A DNA stretch of 64,000 bases. Source: an uncultured Collinsella sp. (lineage in GTDB: Bacteria > Actinomycetota > Coriobacteriia > Coriobacteriales > Coriobacteriaceae). The stretch's first letter is position 1. Every line of letters begins with the position of its first letter. This document shows, piece by piece, positions 8,867 through 17,909 of the stretch. The stretch lies in contig UQKL01000001.1 of NCBI GenBank assembly GCA_900541695.1, positions 186,001-250,000 of the forward strand, given 5' to 3'. The translations under genes were made by a program, and so were the position numbers. The notes under the pieces are model-generated. The model worked only from the letters and a program-made list of their open reading frames with translations, ran no database searches and was not told where the DNA came from.

Positions 8867-8897
8867 GTCGGCCATTCGTTAGCTTTCGCAGCAAATC

Positions 8898-10592
8898 CTA
8901 CTTGCGGTGTGCGCGGTAGAACTCGATGAGCGCCTGGGTCGAAGCGTCCTGCTCGGCCTTGGCGGCGTCGTCGTGGAAGGCCGGGGTGATCTGCTTGGCA
9001 AGCTGCTTGCCCAGCTCGACGCCCCACTGGTCGTAGGAGTCGATACCCCAGACCGTGCCCTCGACAAACGTGATGTGCTCGTACAGGGCGATGAGCTCGC
9101 CGAGTGCGAACGGGGTCAGCGTGTCGCCGAAGATCGAGGTCGTCGGACGGTTGCCCTCAAAGCAGCGGGCCGGGACGATCTGCTCGGGCGTGCCCTCGGC
9201 GCGCACCTCATCGGCCGTCTTACCAAAGGCGAGTGCCTTGGTCTGGGCCAGGAAGTTGCCCAGGAACAGCTCGTGGACATCCTGGCCGCTGTCGGTTGCG
9301 GGGTTGGCAGTGTTGGCGAAAGCGATAAAGTCGGCCGGGACCACCACGGTGCCCTGGTGCAGCAGCTGGTAGAAGGCGTGCTGACCGTTGGTGCCGGGCT
9401 CGCCCCAGAAGATCTCACCGGTGTCGGAGGTCACGGCGCTGCCGTCCCAGCGGACATGCTTGCCGTTGGACTCCATGGTGAGCTGCTGCAGGTAGGCCGG
9501 GAAACGGTGCAGGTACTGGCAGTACGGAAGCACGGCATGGCTCTTGGAACCGAAGAAGTTGACGTACCAGACGTTGAGCAGGCCCATCAGCGCGACGGCA
9601 TTGTTCTCGAGCGGGGTATTGCAGAAGTACTCATCGATAGCATGGAAGCCCTCGAGGAACTGCTGGAAGCGCTCGGGGCCGAGCACGACGATCAGCGACA
9701 GGCCCACGGCGGAGTCGACGGAGTAGCGGCCGCCGACCCAGTTCCAGAAGCCGAAGGCGTTGGCGGGGTCGATACCGAAAGCCTCGACCTTCTCGAGTGC
9801 GGTGGAAACGGCGACGAAGTGCTTGGCAACGGCGTCGGCGTTCTGCTCATCGGAACCGTCGATGGCGCCCTGAGCCTTGAGCTGCTCGAGCATCCAGGTC
9901 TTGACCTCGCGGGCGTTGGTGAGGGTCTCAAGCGTGGTGAAGGTCTTGGAGACGATGATCACGAGCGTGGTCTCGGGATCGAGGCCCTTGAGCTTCTCTG
10001 CCTGATCGTTGGGGTCGATGTTGGAGATATAGCGGCAGTCTATACCGGCGTCGGCATAGGGACGCAGGGCCTCGTAAGCCATGACCGGACCCAAATCGGA
10101 GCCGCCGATGCCGATAGACACCAGGTGCTCGATCTTCTTGCCGGTAACGCCCTTCCACTCACCGGAGCGCACGCGCTCGGCGAAGGCATACATGCGATCG
10201 AGGACCTCGTGCACGTCGGCGACGACATCCTGGCCGTCGACGATAAGCTGGCCCTTCTCGCTTGCCGGACGGCGCAGCGCGGTGTGCAGGACGGCGCGGT
10301 CCTCGGTGGTGTTGATGTGCTCGCCGGAGAACATGGCGTCGCGGCGCTCCTCGAGCTTCACCTCGCGGGCAAGATCGCACAGCAGCTTGACGGTCTCATC
10401 GGTCACCAGGTTCTTGGACAGATCGAAGTGCAGGTCACCGGCGTCAAAGCTCAGCTTGTTCACGCGCTCGGCATCGGCGGCGAACCAGGCCTTGAGGTCG
10501 ATACCTTCAGCCTCGAGCTTCTCCTGATGAGCCTCGAGCGCCTTCCAAGCGGCAGTCGACGTAGCATCGATAGGTGCGGCAACAGTTGCCAT
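8898..10592 (-). CDS. pgi: Glucose-6-phosphate isomerase
   Basis: A 564-residue phosphoglucose isomerase that interconverts glucose 6-phosphate and fructose 6-phosphate in the cytoplasm. Family motifs include [16 protein letters not shown], the phosphate-binding [26 protein letters not shown], the second signature region [17 protein letters not shown], and [14 protein letters not shown] near the C-terminus. It is the long eukaryote/proteobacterial-like form. The ATG at 10592 follows a perfect AGGAGG. It stands alone between a terminator and the SOS-type promoter of the divergent polymerase gene; glucose 6-phosphate from the nearby deglycase would enter glycolysis through it. Confidence 0.97.
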   Translation of the reverse strand: MATVAAPIDATSTAAWKALEAHQEKLEAEGIDLKAWFAADAERVNKLSFDAGDLHFDLSKNLVTDETVKLLCDLAREVKLEERRDAMFSGEHINTTEDRAVLHTALRRPASEKGQLIVDGQDVVADVHEVLDRMYAFAERVRSGEWKGVTGKKIEHLVSIGIGGSDLGPVMAYEALRPYADAGIDCRYISNIDPNDQAEKLKGLDPETTLVIIVSKTFTTLETLTNAREVKTWMLEQLKAQGAIDGSDEQNADAVAKHFVAVSTALEKVEAFGIDPANAFGFWNWVGGRYSVDSAVGLSLIVVLGPERFQQFLEGFHAIDEYFCNTPLENNAVALMGLLNVWYVNFFGSKSHAVLPYCQYLHRFPAYLQQLTMESNGKHVRWDGSAVTSDTGEIFWGEPGTNGQHAFYQLLHQGTVVVPADFIAFANTANPATDSGQDVHELFLGNFLAQTKALAFGKTADEVRAEGTPEQIVPARCFEGNRPTTSIFGDTLTPFALGELIALYEHITFVEGTVWGIDSYDQWGVELGKQLAKQITPAFHDDAAKAEQDASTQALIEFYRAHRK

Positions 10593-10723
10593 AGAGTCCT
10601 CCTCAGCATACGGGCGCACGCCTCCATGCGCCCGGACATTCAGATGCCACTATTCTAGCGCAGGTCAAGACTATAATCAGCGAGCGTTGCCAATCGGCCC
10701 CCAAACGGCAACCGACCAAAAAG

Positions 10724-10777
10724 GGACAGGTTTATTTTGGCAGGTCAAACGCTTTACCTACCAAAATAAACCTGTCC
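10724..10777. repeat. 17-bp perfect inverted repeat, REP/MITE-like hairpin
   Basis: Arms 10724-10740 and 10761-10777 are perfect inverted copies (GGACAGGTTTATTTTGG and its complement). After one mismatch the stem goes on for four more pairs (AGGT/ACCT), leaving a 10-nt loop. It lies between divergent pgi and the polymerase gene, so it cannot be a normal shared terminator; the GGGACAGGTTTATTTT sequence resembles REP-type palindromes (from memory, unverified). Confidence 0.55.
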
Positions 10778-10791
10778 ATTCCTGGCAGGTT

Positions 10792-10851
10792 TTGACGGTG
10801 TCCGCGCAAGCAGGTATTATCGAACAGGTATTCGATAAGAACATGTGTTTG
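10792..10851 (+). promoter_or_regulatory. Sigma70-type promoter with two LexA-like SOS boxes
   Basis: TTGACG (10792-10797) and TATTAT (10815-10820) are exactly 17 nt apart. Directly downstream lie two 14-nt matches to the Gram-positive LexA/DinR box (CGAACRNRYGTTYG): CGAACAGGTATTCG (10821-10834, one mismatch) and AGAACATGTGTTTG (10838-10851, one mismatch). Repressor bound there would block the start site, so the polymerase operon is very probably SOS-induced. Confidence 0.75.
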
Positions 10852-10863
10852 ATGGGAGGACGC

Positions 10864-12369
10864 GTGGGGCACGAGCAGCATACCTATATCTGCATCGACC
10901 TTAAGACGTTTTACGCCAGCGTCGAGTGTGTCGACCGCGGGCTCGACCCACTCACCACGTGCCTGGTCGTTGCCGATGAATCGCGCGGACGCGCGACCAT
11001 CTGCCTCGCCATCACGCAGGCCATGAAAGACCTCGGGATACACAACCGCTGCCGTCTGTTCGAGATTCCTGACGGCATCGACTACATCAAGGCCATACCG
11101 CGCATGCAGCACTACATGGAGGTGTCGGCGAAAATCTACGGCATCTATCTGGAATATGTGAGCCCGCAAGACATTCACGTCTATTCAATCGACGAGTGCT
11201 TTATCGACGTGACGCCCTATCTAGACCTCTACCACACCGATGCCGAAGGGTTCGCCTGCATGTTGCGCGACGAGGTCCTCGCGCGCACCGGCATCACGGC
11301 CACCGTCGGTATCGGCCCCAACCTATTCCAGGCTAAAGTAGCGCTCGATATTACCGCAAAGCACGTACCCAGCCGCATCGGCATACTCGATAACGAAACC
11401 TTTCGCAAGGAGATCTGGCCGCATCGACCCATCACCGACATCTGGGGTATCGGCCCCGGTGTGGCAGCCCGGCTCGAAAAGTACGGCGTCTACGACCTGA
11501 TGGGTGTCGCCGCGCTCGACGAAAACCTGCTATACGATGAGCTCGGCGTCAATGCCGAGTATCTGATCGACCACGCCTTTGGGCGTGAGCCAACAACTAT
11601 CGCCGATATCCAAGCTTATCGCCCGCAAGCGACCTCGACCACCACGGGGCAAGTGCTCTCGAAGGGCTATGCCTACGAGCAGGCCTACACCGTCTTGCGC
11701 GAAATGGTCGATGCCGCCGTGCTGGATTTGATCGACAAGCACGTGGTGTGTGACAGCATCTCGCTCTTTGTGGGCTACGCGAGCGAGCGAGCCGACATAC
11801 GCCGGCTCGATGCCAGCGGCACAGCACAATATGTAGACGGATGCGGGCACCTGCGCTCAAGCACGTCGAGCATCGAACCCGCCGCGACCGCCGGTCCCGA
11901 ACTCGCCCCCCGTGCGCCCAAGCCCGTCCAGCACGATGACGAACGGCGGCGCCTGGTGCGCGAGGCGCAGGCAATCGATGGCATCTTTGTAGGAGAACAT
12001 GGCGGCAAACCGCGTGGTGGCTATGCCGCGCTCTTCGCGCACTCTAACGCCTCGCGTAAGCTGCCCGAGCGCACCAATTCGTTTAAGAAGATCATGGGTT
12101 ATTTCGATGAGCTCTGGGCACAGACGGTCGACCCCAAACGACCGATCAAGCGCATCAACCTGGGATTTGGCAACCTCATGCCCGAGGAATTTGCCACCGT
12201 CAATCTGTTCAGCGACGTCGAGGCCGACGAGCGCGAACGCGACCTGGCGCGCGCCGTCCTGGCCGTAAAAGGCAAGTACGGCAAGAACGCCCTAGTCAAA
12301 GGATTGAGCCTTACCGCTGGTGCCACCGCACGCGAGCGCAACGATCAGGTAGGAGGGCATCGTGCCTAA
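10864..12369 (+). CDS. Y-family DNA polymerase (UmuC/UvrX-like)
   Basis: A translesion polymerase of 501 residues. The catalytic palm has ICIDLKTFYASVE near the N-terminus and the SIDECFIDVT motif at about residue 105, which together supply the acidic metal ligands; GIGPNLFQAKVALD and a helix-hairpin-helix stretch IWGIGPGVAARLEKYG follow, then a C-terminal little-finger region. The DLK(T/S)FYASVE form is typical of the UvrX/YqjW branch of Gram-positive bacteria rather than DinB. GTG at 10864 is chosen because GGGAGGA lies just before it; ATG codons at 10843 and 10852 overlap the LexA-like box. It is translationally coupled (8-nt overlap) to a YolD-like gene. Confidence 0.88.
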   Translation: MGHEQHTYICIDLKTFYASVECVDRGLDPLTTCLVVADESRGRATICLAITQAMKDLGIHNRCRLFEIPDGIDYIKAIPRMQHYMEVSAKIYGIYLEYVSPQDIHVYSIDECFIDVTPYLDLYHTDAEGFACMLRDEVLARTGITATVGIGPNLFQAKVALDITAKHVPSRIGILDNETFRKEIWPHRPITDIWGIGPGVAARLEKYGVYDLMGVAALDENLLYDELGVNAEYLIDHAFGREPTTIADIQAYRPQATSTTTGQVLSKGYAYEQAYTVLREMVDAAVLDLIDKHVVCDSISLFVGYASERADIRRLDASGTAQYVDGCGHLRSSTSSIEPAATAGPELAPRAPKPVQHDDERRRLVREAQAIDGIFVGEHGGKPRGGYAALFAHSNASRKLPERTNSFKKIMGYFDELWAQTVDPKRPIKRINLGFGNLMPEEFATVNLFSDVEADERERDLARAVLAVKGKYGKNALVKGLSLTAGATARERNDQVGGHRA

Positions 12370-12787
12370 GCCCCAACAACAACCGATGCGGCCGCCGACA
12401 CCATTTGAGCGCCTGGCGGACCCCGAGGGAAGACGCCGCTCCGCCGACCCCAAACTCACCGCCAACGGTGCCGTTCGCGCCGGCCGTGCCGCGCAGTTTA
12501 TGCCCTTCGCCGCTCTCACGGGATACTACGAGCTCGTACGTAAGCAAGAAATCACTGTTGAGCCCAAATGCGAACTCACGGAAGAAAAAGCCCTCGAGCT
12601 TTCGAAAAAGCTCGAGGGCCTCAAACGCGGCGACTTGGTGCGCGTCACCTATTACGATACATACGGCTATCGCGCTCGCACGGGCATCCTTGACGAAGTG
12701 CTCCCCGCCTTCAAACTGCTCAAGCTCAAGGATATCGCCATCGACTTCGACGACATCCAAGACATCGAACTGCGCGGACGAGCCTAG
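12362..12787 (+). CDS. YolD-like protein, partner of the Y-family polymerase
   Basis: A 141-residue protein with the segment GRAAQFMPFAALTGYYE near residue 40 and a basic, proline-rich N-terminus; the C-terminal half contains a small beta-rich domain (GDLVRVTYYDTYGYRARTGIL). The pattern and the position directly after a UvrX-type polymerase match the YolD-like family, whose members have been predicted to play a UmuD-like accessory role; this function is not proven. It starts with GTG inside the end of the polymerase gene, behind AGGAGG, so the two are co-translated and share the SOS-type promoter. Confidence 0.75.
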   Translation: MPKPQQQPMRPPTPFERLADPEGRRRSADPKLTANGAVRAGRAAQFMPFAALTGYYELVRKQEITVEPKCELTEEKALELSKKLEGLKRGDLVRVTYYDTYGYRARTGILDEVLPAFKLLKLKDIAIDFDDIQDIELRGRA

Positions 12788-12813
12788 CCAAGGAAGCGCA
12801 TCCAGGGCGGCGC

Positions 12814-13197
12814 TTACAGCGTCATGACGTAGTAGCCCGCGTCTTTCACGGCCGTCTCGAGGACACCGCGATCAACCGGACGCTTAGAGCGCACGCGTGC
12901 CGTGTGGTCCGCATACGTCACCGTTGCCCACACGCCATCCAGCGCATTGAGGGCATTGGCTACGTTCTGAGCGCAGCCGTCACAGCTCATGCCGCCGATG
13001 AGCAGCTCATCGCTATAGGGATAGTGTGACGCATCGGTATCCGTCACAACAACCTTTTTGGCCTTCTTGCCGCTCGCACCATCGCTGCAACAACTCTTCC
13101 CGTGTGTCGAAGCGGCAATGCGACGCAGTCCAAAAAACATGCCGACGGCAATGACGGCCAGCACGATGAGATTCGCAGGGTTGAGCAAGTCACTCAT
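12814..13197 (-). CDS. Membrane-anchored heavy-metal-associated (HMA) domain protein
   Basis: A 127-residue protein with an N-terminal membrane span (about residues 6-25, LIVLAVIAVGMFFGL), a short Cys pair (SCCSDG) with a Lys-rich linker, and a C-terminal HMA fold beginning at GGMSCDGCAQNVANALNAL. The CxxC would bind Cu(I), Zn(II) or another soft metal. The N-terminal part resembles FeoB-associated Cys-rich membrane proteins, so the chain may be a fusion of that type with an HMA domain. ATG at 13197 has AAGGGGA upstream. It converges on the polymerase operon and is divergent from the DUF3793-flavodoxin genes. Confidence 0.75.
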   Translation of the reverse strand: MSDLLNPANLIVLAVIAVGMFFGLRRIAASTHGKSCCSDGASGKKAKKVVVTDTDASHYPYSDELLIGGMSCDGCAQNVANALNALDGVWATVTYADHTARVRSKRPVDRGVLETAVKDAGYYVMTL

Positions 13198-13305
13198 GCG
13201 TTCCCCTTTCAAGTAGCCCTATCCAGATACCCCCATGGGGTGTCCCCATCTTAACCCAAAACCATGTCCGTTCGATCAATTAGTTTCCCTTTTCTTACTT
13301 TTTAG

Positions 13306-13348
13306 TTGACCAGGGCTTACTTTCGTGTATAAGTTTTCCTAGGCTAAC
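13306..13348 (+). promoter_or_regulatory. Promoter of DUF3793-flavodoxin genes, with possible DtxR-type half site
   Basis: TTGACC (13306-13311) and TATAAG (13328-13333) are 16 nt apart. Just downstream, TAGGCTAAC (13340-13348) matches the centre and right half of the DtxR/IdeR operator consensus, but the left half is poor (about 11 of 19 positions overall). The promoter is convincing; iron control is a guess. Confidence 0.55.
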
Positions 13349-13371
13349 AGTTTAGATCCGTAAGGAGCGCC

Positions 13372-14076
13372 GTGACTCGAACCATTGACATCCCAACATA
13401 CCAAACGGCTGTCGTGCGCAACTGCTCCCCTACGCTCGCAGGTATCAAGCCGGCTTCGCTCTTTACCTATCCCGGCGTTTACGCCAACCAAAACGGAAAA
13501 TCCGGCGCCGCCCATATCGAAGAGCGACGCTCTCGCCTGCTCGCCGTCATAGCCCAATGCAACCGCGAGCTCCAGCCACTCGGGATCCACATGAGCGTTT
13601 TGGTCTGGCGCCCCTGCGGAGCGCTCATCTATGTGTACCGCCCTGCGGACCTCATGCGATACCTCTCCGACCCCCGCGCTACGACGGCACTTGCCGCCGA
13701 AGGTTACGATGTCCACAACCTGTCCGCGTCTCTGGTGCATCTCGCCGCGCGCATCACGCTGGCAAGCAGCAATGCCGCAGAAAGCGCCTATGACGGCAAC
13801 GTCTGCGCACTCGCGCGAAATAGGCACTGCGATACGGGGTGCATGTGCGAGTTTCCCCACGAAATTGGCTATTTTTTGGGCTATCCCTACGAAGATGTCC
13901 ATCAGTTTATCGTCCAGCGCGGCGAAAACTATAAGGTCTTTGGCGCATGGAAGGTATACACAAACGTTGAGCAGGCGCTCACGACCTTCGATTCCTATCG
14001 CGCATGCACGCAATGCCTCACCTACATCTATCAACAGGGCTGCACCCTGGGACAACTTGTCCAGGCAACCCGATAG
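13372..14076 (+). CDS. DUF3793 family protein
   Basis: A 234-residue cytoplasmic protein with the DUF3793 signature FPHEIGYFLGYPYEDVHQFI followed by a GENYKVFGAWKVYTN segment and a C-terminal Cys pair (ACTQC). The family is common in anaerobes, often beside flavodoxin or iron-uptake genes, and has no established function. It starts with GTG behind GTAAGGAG and lies 45 nt upstream of a flavodoxin gene on the same strand, so the pair is probably an operon. Cys residues at CALARNRHCDTGCMCEFPH suggest metal or redox chemistry, but this is speculative. Confidence 0.85.
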   Translation: MTRTIDIPTYQTAVVRNCSPTLAGIKPASLFTYPGVYANQNGKSGAAHIEERRSRLLAVIAQCNRELQPLGIHMSVLVWRPCGALIYVYRPADLMRYLSDPRATTALAAEGYDVHNLSASLVHLAARITLASSNAAESAYDGNVCALARNRHCDTGCMCEFPHEIGYFLGYPYEDVHQFIVQRGENYKVFGAWKVYTNVEQALTTFDSYRACTQCLTYIYQQGCTLGQLVQATR

Positions 14077-14121
14077 AACGTACAAACCGCGGCAAGCGCC
14101 GCACGACCGAAAGGACAAAAC

Positions 14122-14541
14122 ATGAGCAAGATCGCCGTCGTCTATTGGAGCGGTACGGGCAACACCGAGGCCATGGCCAACTTCGTCGCCGAGGGCGCGA
14201 CGTCAGCCGGAGCCGAGACAGAGGTCATCTCCTGCGCCGACTTCTCCGCCGACAAGGCCGCCGGCTATGACGCCTTCGCCTTCGGCTGCCCCGCCATGGG
14301 CTCCGAAGAGCTTGAGTACGACGAGTTCCAGCCGATGTGGGACGAAGTCAAGGAAATTCTCGGCGAGAAGAAGGTCGTTCTTTTTGGTTCCTACTCGTGG
14401 GCCGAGGGCGAATGGATGGACAACTGGAAGGCAGACGCCGACGAGGCGGGTGTCAACGTCGTCGATTCCGCAATCTGCTTCGACGCCCCCGATGACGAGG
14501 GCGAGGCCGCCTGTCGCGCCCTTGGAGCCGAGCTGGCTTAA
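14122..14541 (+). CDS. Flavodoxin
   Basis: A 139-residue short-chain flavodoxin. The FMN phosphate-binding loop is YWSGTGNTEAMA at residues about 7-18; AFGCPAMGSEELE and GSYSWAEGEWMD provide the isoalloxazine-flanking loops, with a Trp stacking candidate in the last. It would carry low-potential electrons in the cytoplasm, replacing ferredoxin when iron is short. It follows the DUF3793 gene with an AAAGGA ribosome site and ends before a strong bidirectional terminator. Confidence 0.93.
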   Translation: MSKIAVVYWSGTGNTEAMANFVAEGATSAGAETEVISCADFSADKAAGYDAFAFGCPAMGSEELEYDEFQPMWDEVKEILGEKKVVLFGSYSWAEGEWMDNWKADADEAGVNVVDSAICFDAPDDEGEAACRALGAELA

Positions 14542-14596
14542 CACGCCACGGGCCGACAAAGCCGAGTCACGACAATACGCATACGTGTCCTAACAA

Positions 14597-14630
14597 AAAC
14601 GGGGGCTGGATCCACATCCAGCCCCCGTTT
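14597..14630. terminator. Bidirectional terminator between flavodoxin and the ABC importer
   Basis: A perfect 15-bp stem (AAACGGGGGCTGGAT with its complement) with a CCAC loop lies between convergent genes. The minus-strand exit runs GTTTTTGTTA; the plus-strand exit has a shorter T run. Confidence 0.85.
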
Positions 14631-14656
14631 CCTGTAACGCAAATTGCGTTAACCGA

Positions 14657-15409
<753 letters not shown>

Positions 15410-15421
15410 AATAGAACCTCC

Positions 15422-16795
15422 TTACAGACCAGCGATATGGTCGGCGGGCGTCGCGACAACCTGTCCGGCGCTCTTGGTGGGACGCTTCTTTTTGGTTTCG
15501 GCCGTACCCAGCAGCCTCGCCTCGAGACCGCTCACCAAGCGCGCAAGCGGCAGGGTAATGACCAGATAGAACAGGGCGGCAACCACATACGGCGTAATGG
15601 AGCCCGTCGTTGCCACGATGGTGCGGGCGTTCATGACGATCTCGACCACGCCCACGGCGGCGAGCAGCGACGTATCCTTGTAGAGCAGGATAAACTCGCT
15701 GGTCAGCGTAGGCAGGACATTGCGGAACGTCTGCGGAATCATAACGTAGAGCAGCGTCTGGAAGGCATTCATACCCAGCGAACGAGCGGCCTCGTTCTGG
15801 CCCTTGGGGATCGATTGAATACCGGCACGGAAAATCTCGCACAGATACGCAGACGAGTTCATGGCCATGACGATAACGCCCAAGACGTAGTCGTCCACCT
15901 TGACGCCGGCAAGCGGCAGGCCAAAGAATGCAATATAGATCTGCAGGAACGCCGGCGTACCGCGGATGACATTCACGTAGATGCCGGCAAGGCAACGCAG
16001 GATGCGCGATTTGGATATGCGCATAAGCGACAGGGCAAAGCCAAAGGGGATCGCCAGCGGAAACGCCACGAGCACGATCGAGAGCGACATAAGGAAGCCC
16101 TTGAAGACGATCGGCAGGCTCTGGACCAAAATGACCGGGTTCAGGAACAGGCGAAGGAACATGTTGGAATTCCATGCCTCGACCCACGGCTGTTCCTTAA
16201 GGTCGGCCAGGAAGTTATCGAACGCCGTCACGCCCTTAATCTCGACGGAAGGAATCTTGGAAATCTTCTTGGTCGAACCGTCGGCGAGCGTATAGGTTCC
16301 GCTAAAGGCCTCATCGCCGCCCTCGACGGGGAACGTCACGCCGTAAACCTCGACACGGAAAAAGCCGCCGGCAGGCGCCGTCTCGCCAAAGTCGATCTTG
16401 AGCGTCTGGCCGTCAGCCTTGCACGTGGGCTTCATGGGCGTACGATCCATGAGGTCCTCGCCCGAGAGCATCGTCAATCGCGTGTCATCGGTACCAAACG
16501 TTGTGCCGTCGACAAACGTCAGAGAAAGACCGCTCAGCTCCTCGTCGGCATCGGCCTGAACTTCCCAGGTAATGCGCGTCTCGGTGCCGCCGACCACAGC
16601 GCTGCCCGAACCGGTGTTGGGTCGGGCGGTAATCTTTGCGGTCTCAAGCGCCTGGGCGGTCGTGGGCGCATATGCCCCCACGCACACCAGCGCGAGCGCC
16701 ACGGCCATGGCGCAGGCTAGCTTTTGGAGCAAGGCGGGCAGTGGAAAACGCTGCTCCGCAGCCCCTTTGTTCAGTCGAGACAAGGTGGCTCCCAT
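15422..16795 (-). CDS. Amino-acid ABC permease with N-terminal extracytoplasmic domain
   Basis: A protein of about 457 residues that joins an exported N-terminal region to a HisM/GlnP-type permease. A signal-peptide-like stretch (ACAMAVALALVCVGAYAP) is followed by about 150 residues of beta-rich, Gly/Thr-rich sequence, then a membrane permease with the EAA loop SIPKGQNEAARSLGMNAFQTLLYVMIPQ. Ordinary permeases of this group have 210-250 residues and no such domain. The start is uncertain: ATG at 16795 has no clear ribosome site, and a longer in-frame extension exists. The gene lies after a hairpin downstream of the binding-protein gene, so expression is probably lower than that of the binding protein. 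Confidence 0.8.
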   Translation of the reverse strand: MGATLSRLNKGAAEQRFPLPALLQKLACAMAVALALVCVGAYAPTTAQALETAKITARPNTGSGSAVVGGTETRITWEVQADADEELSGLSLTFVDGTTFGTDDTRLTMLSGEDLMDRTPMKPTCKADGQTLKIDFGETAPAGGFFRVEVYGVTFPVEGGDEAFSGTYTLADGSTKKISKIPSVEIKGVTAFDNFLADLKEQPWVEAWNSNMFLRLFLNPVILVQSLPIVFKGFLMSLSIVLVAFPLAIPFGFALSLMRISKSRILRCLAGIYVNVIRGTPAFLQIYIAFFGLPLAGVKVDDYVLGVIVMAMNSSAYLCEIFRAGIQSIPKGQNEAARSLGMNAFQTLLYVMIPQTFRNVLPTLTSEFILLYKDTSLLAAVGVVEIVMNARTIVATTGSITPYVVAALFYLVITLPLARLVSGLEARLLGTAETKKKRPTKSAGQVVATPADHIAGL

Positions 16796-16851
16796 CGTAG
16801 AAGTTGCCGGCAAAACGAGACGGAAACACTCTCCGTCAAGAGAAGCGCAAA

Positions 16852-16879
16852 GGCCCTCTCCGCCAAAACGGAAAGGGCC
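16852..16879 (-). terminator. Attenuator hairpin between binding protein and permease genes
   Basis: GGCCCTCTCCG and CGGAAAGGGCC form an 11-base stem with one mismatch and a CCAAAA loop, about 25 nt after the binding-protein stop. Only TTTG follows, so partial read-through into the permease is likely. Confidence 0.55.
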
Positions 16880-16901
16880 CGCGCGCAATCAAGTAGCTAT
16901 T

Positions 16902-17762
16902 TTACTTGATGTTGTACTTAGCCATGAGGGCGTCGACGGTACCGTCGTCAGTCAGGTCCTTGATGGCCTGGTTGATGTCGTCCTTGAGCTTGGTGTTGCC
17001 CTGGTTGATGGCGATGGCGTACTCCTCGCCGGTGCTGACCTGCTTGATGGTCTGGCAGGTGTTGAACTGCTCGGCGGTCAGCTGGCTGGCAACGGAGCGG
17101 TTGGTGACTACGGCGTCGCCCTTATCGGACTGCAGGGCGCTGAAGCACTCGGTGGCGTCCTTGTAGGGGACAATCTTGGCCTTGGGGAAGTTCTCCTGGG
17201 CAAAGGCCTCGGCGGTCGAGCCAGACTGGACGATGATGGTGGCGTCGGCGTTGTTGAGCTTCTCGCTGAAGTTGTCGGCCGTGATGTCGGTGTTATCGAC
17301 CTTGGTCACGATAGCCTGATCGTCCATGTAGTAGGAATCGGAGAAAGTGACTTCCTTCTCACGCTCGGGCGTGTCGGTGATAGCCGCGATGGCGACGTCG
17401 TACTTGGCGCCCGAAGCAACGCCGGGGACGAGCGTGTCAAAATCATTGTTGACATACTCGACATCCAGACCCAGCTTATCGCCGATAGCCTTAATGAGTT
17501 CAAGGTCAAAGCCCTGGTAGTCGCCATTGTCATCCTTGTACTCAAACGGAGCGTACTCGGCAGAGGTGCCGACGGTCAGCGTACCGTCCTTGACGAGCGC
17601 GTACTCCTTGGAACCGTCGACCTTCTCGACCTTAGCGTCGTCAGAGCTGCTGGAACTGGCATCAGAACCAGAGGTGGCGTTGGACGAGCCGCAGCCCGTC
17701 AGAGCGAGGGCGAGCGCCATAGCACCCGTGGCGGCAAATGCGCCAAGCTTCTTCAGCTTCAT
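16902..17762 (-). CDS. Amino-acid ABC substrate-binding lipoprotein
   Basis: A 286-residue family-3 solute-binding protein. It has a lipoprotein signal peptide with the lipobox LALTGC (Cys at about residue 23), a Ser/Asp-rich linker, then the two-lobe domain starting at YALVKDGTLTVGTSAEYAPFEYKD. The conserved GFDLELIKAIGDKLG and the second-lobe GSTAEAFAQ patterns are present. It would sit on the outer face of the membrane and feed the downstream permease and ATPase. ATG at 17762 follows AAGGAGA. Upstream lies a small palindrome TGGAGCACTCCA (17884-17895) that could be an operator. Confidence 0.92.
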   Translation of the reverse strand: MKLKKLGAFAATGAMALALALTGCGSSNATSGSDASSSSSDDAKVEKVDGSKEYALVKDGTLTVGTSAEYAPFEYKDDNGDYQGFDLELIKAIGDKLGLDVEYVNNDFDTLVPGVASGAKYDVAIAAITDTPEREKEVTFSDSYYMDDQAIVTKVDNTDITADNFSEKLNNADATIIVQSGSTAEAFAQENFPKAKIVPYKDATECFSALQSDKGDAVVTNRSVASQLTAEQFNTCQTIKQVSTGEEYAIAINQGNTKLKDDINQAIKDLTDDGTVDALMAKYNIK

Positions 17763-17909
17763 AATCAGTCTCCTTCCAATGACCCCACGTGATTCAGGGG
17801 TCTGCAAAAACTGAGGGTTATTATGCACCCGCTTGGAAGAATCCGCAATTAGAAAACTGATTGAAACAAACCCATAACGTGAATGGAGCACTCCACTTTA
17901 TGACAGTCA

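Noticed and set aside
8661-8894. N-terminal extension of the Cof-type HAD protein at 7818
   Set aside because: The extra residues contain no conserved motif, and GGGAGG precedes the internal ATG at 8660.
8907-10658. Long plus-strand frame opposite pgi (and similar long frames opposite gpmI, nrdD, metY, the peptide-binding protein)
   Set aside because: Mirror frames caused by G+C-rich codon use; no family similarity, no ribosome sites, and the opposite strand encodes clear enzymes.
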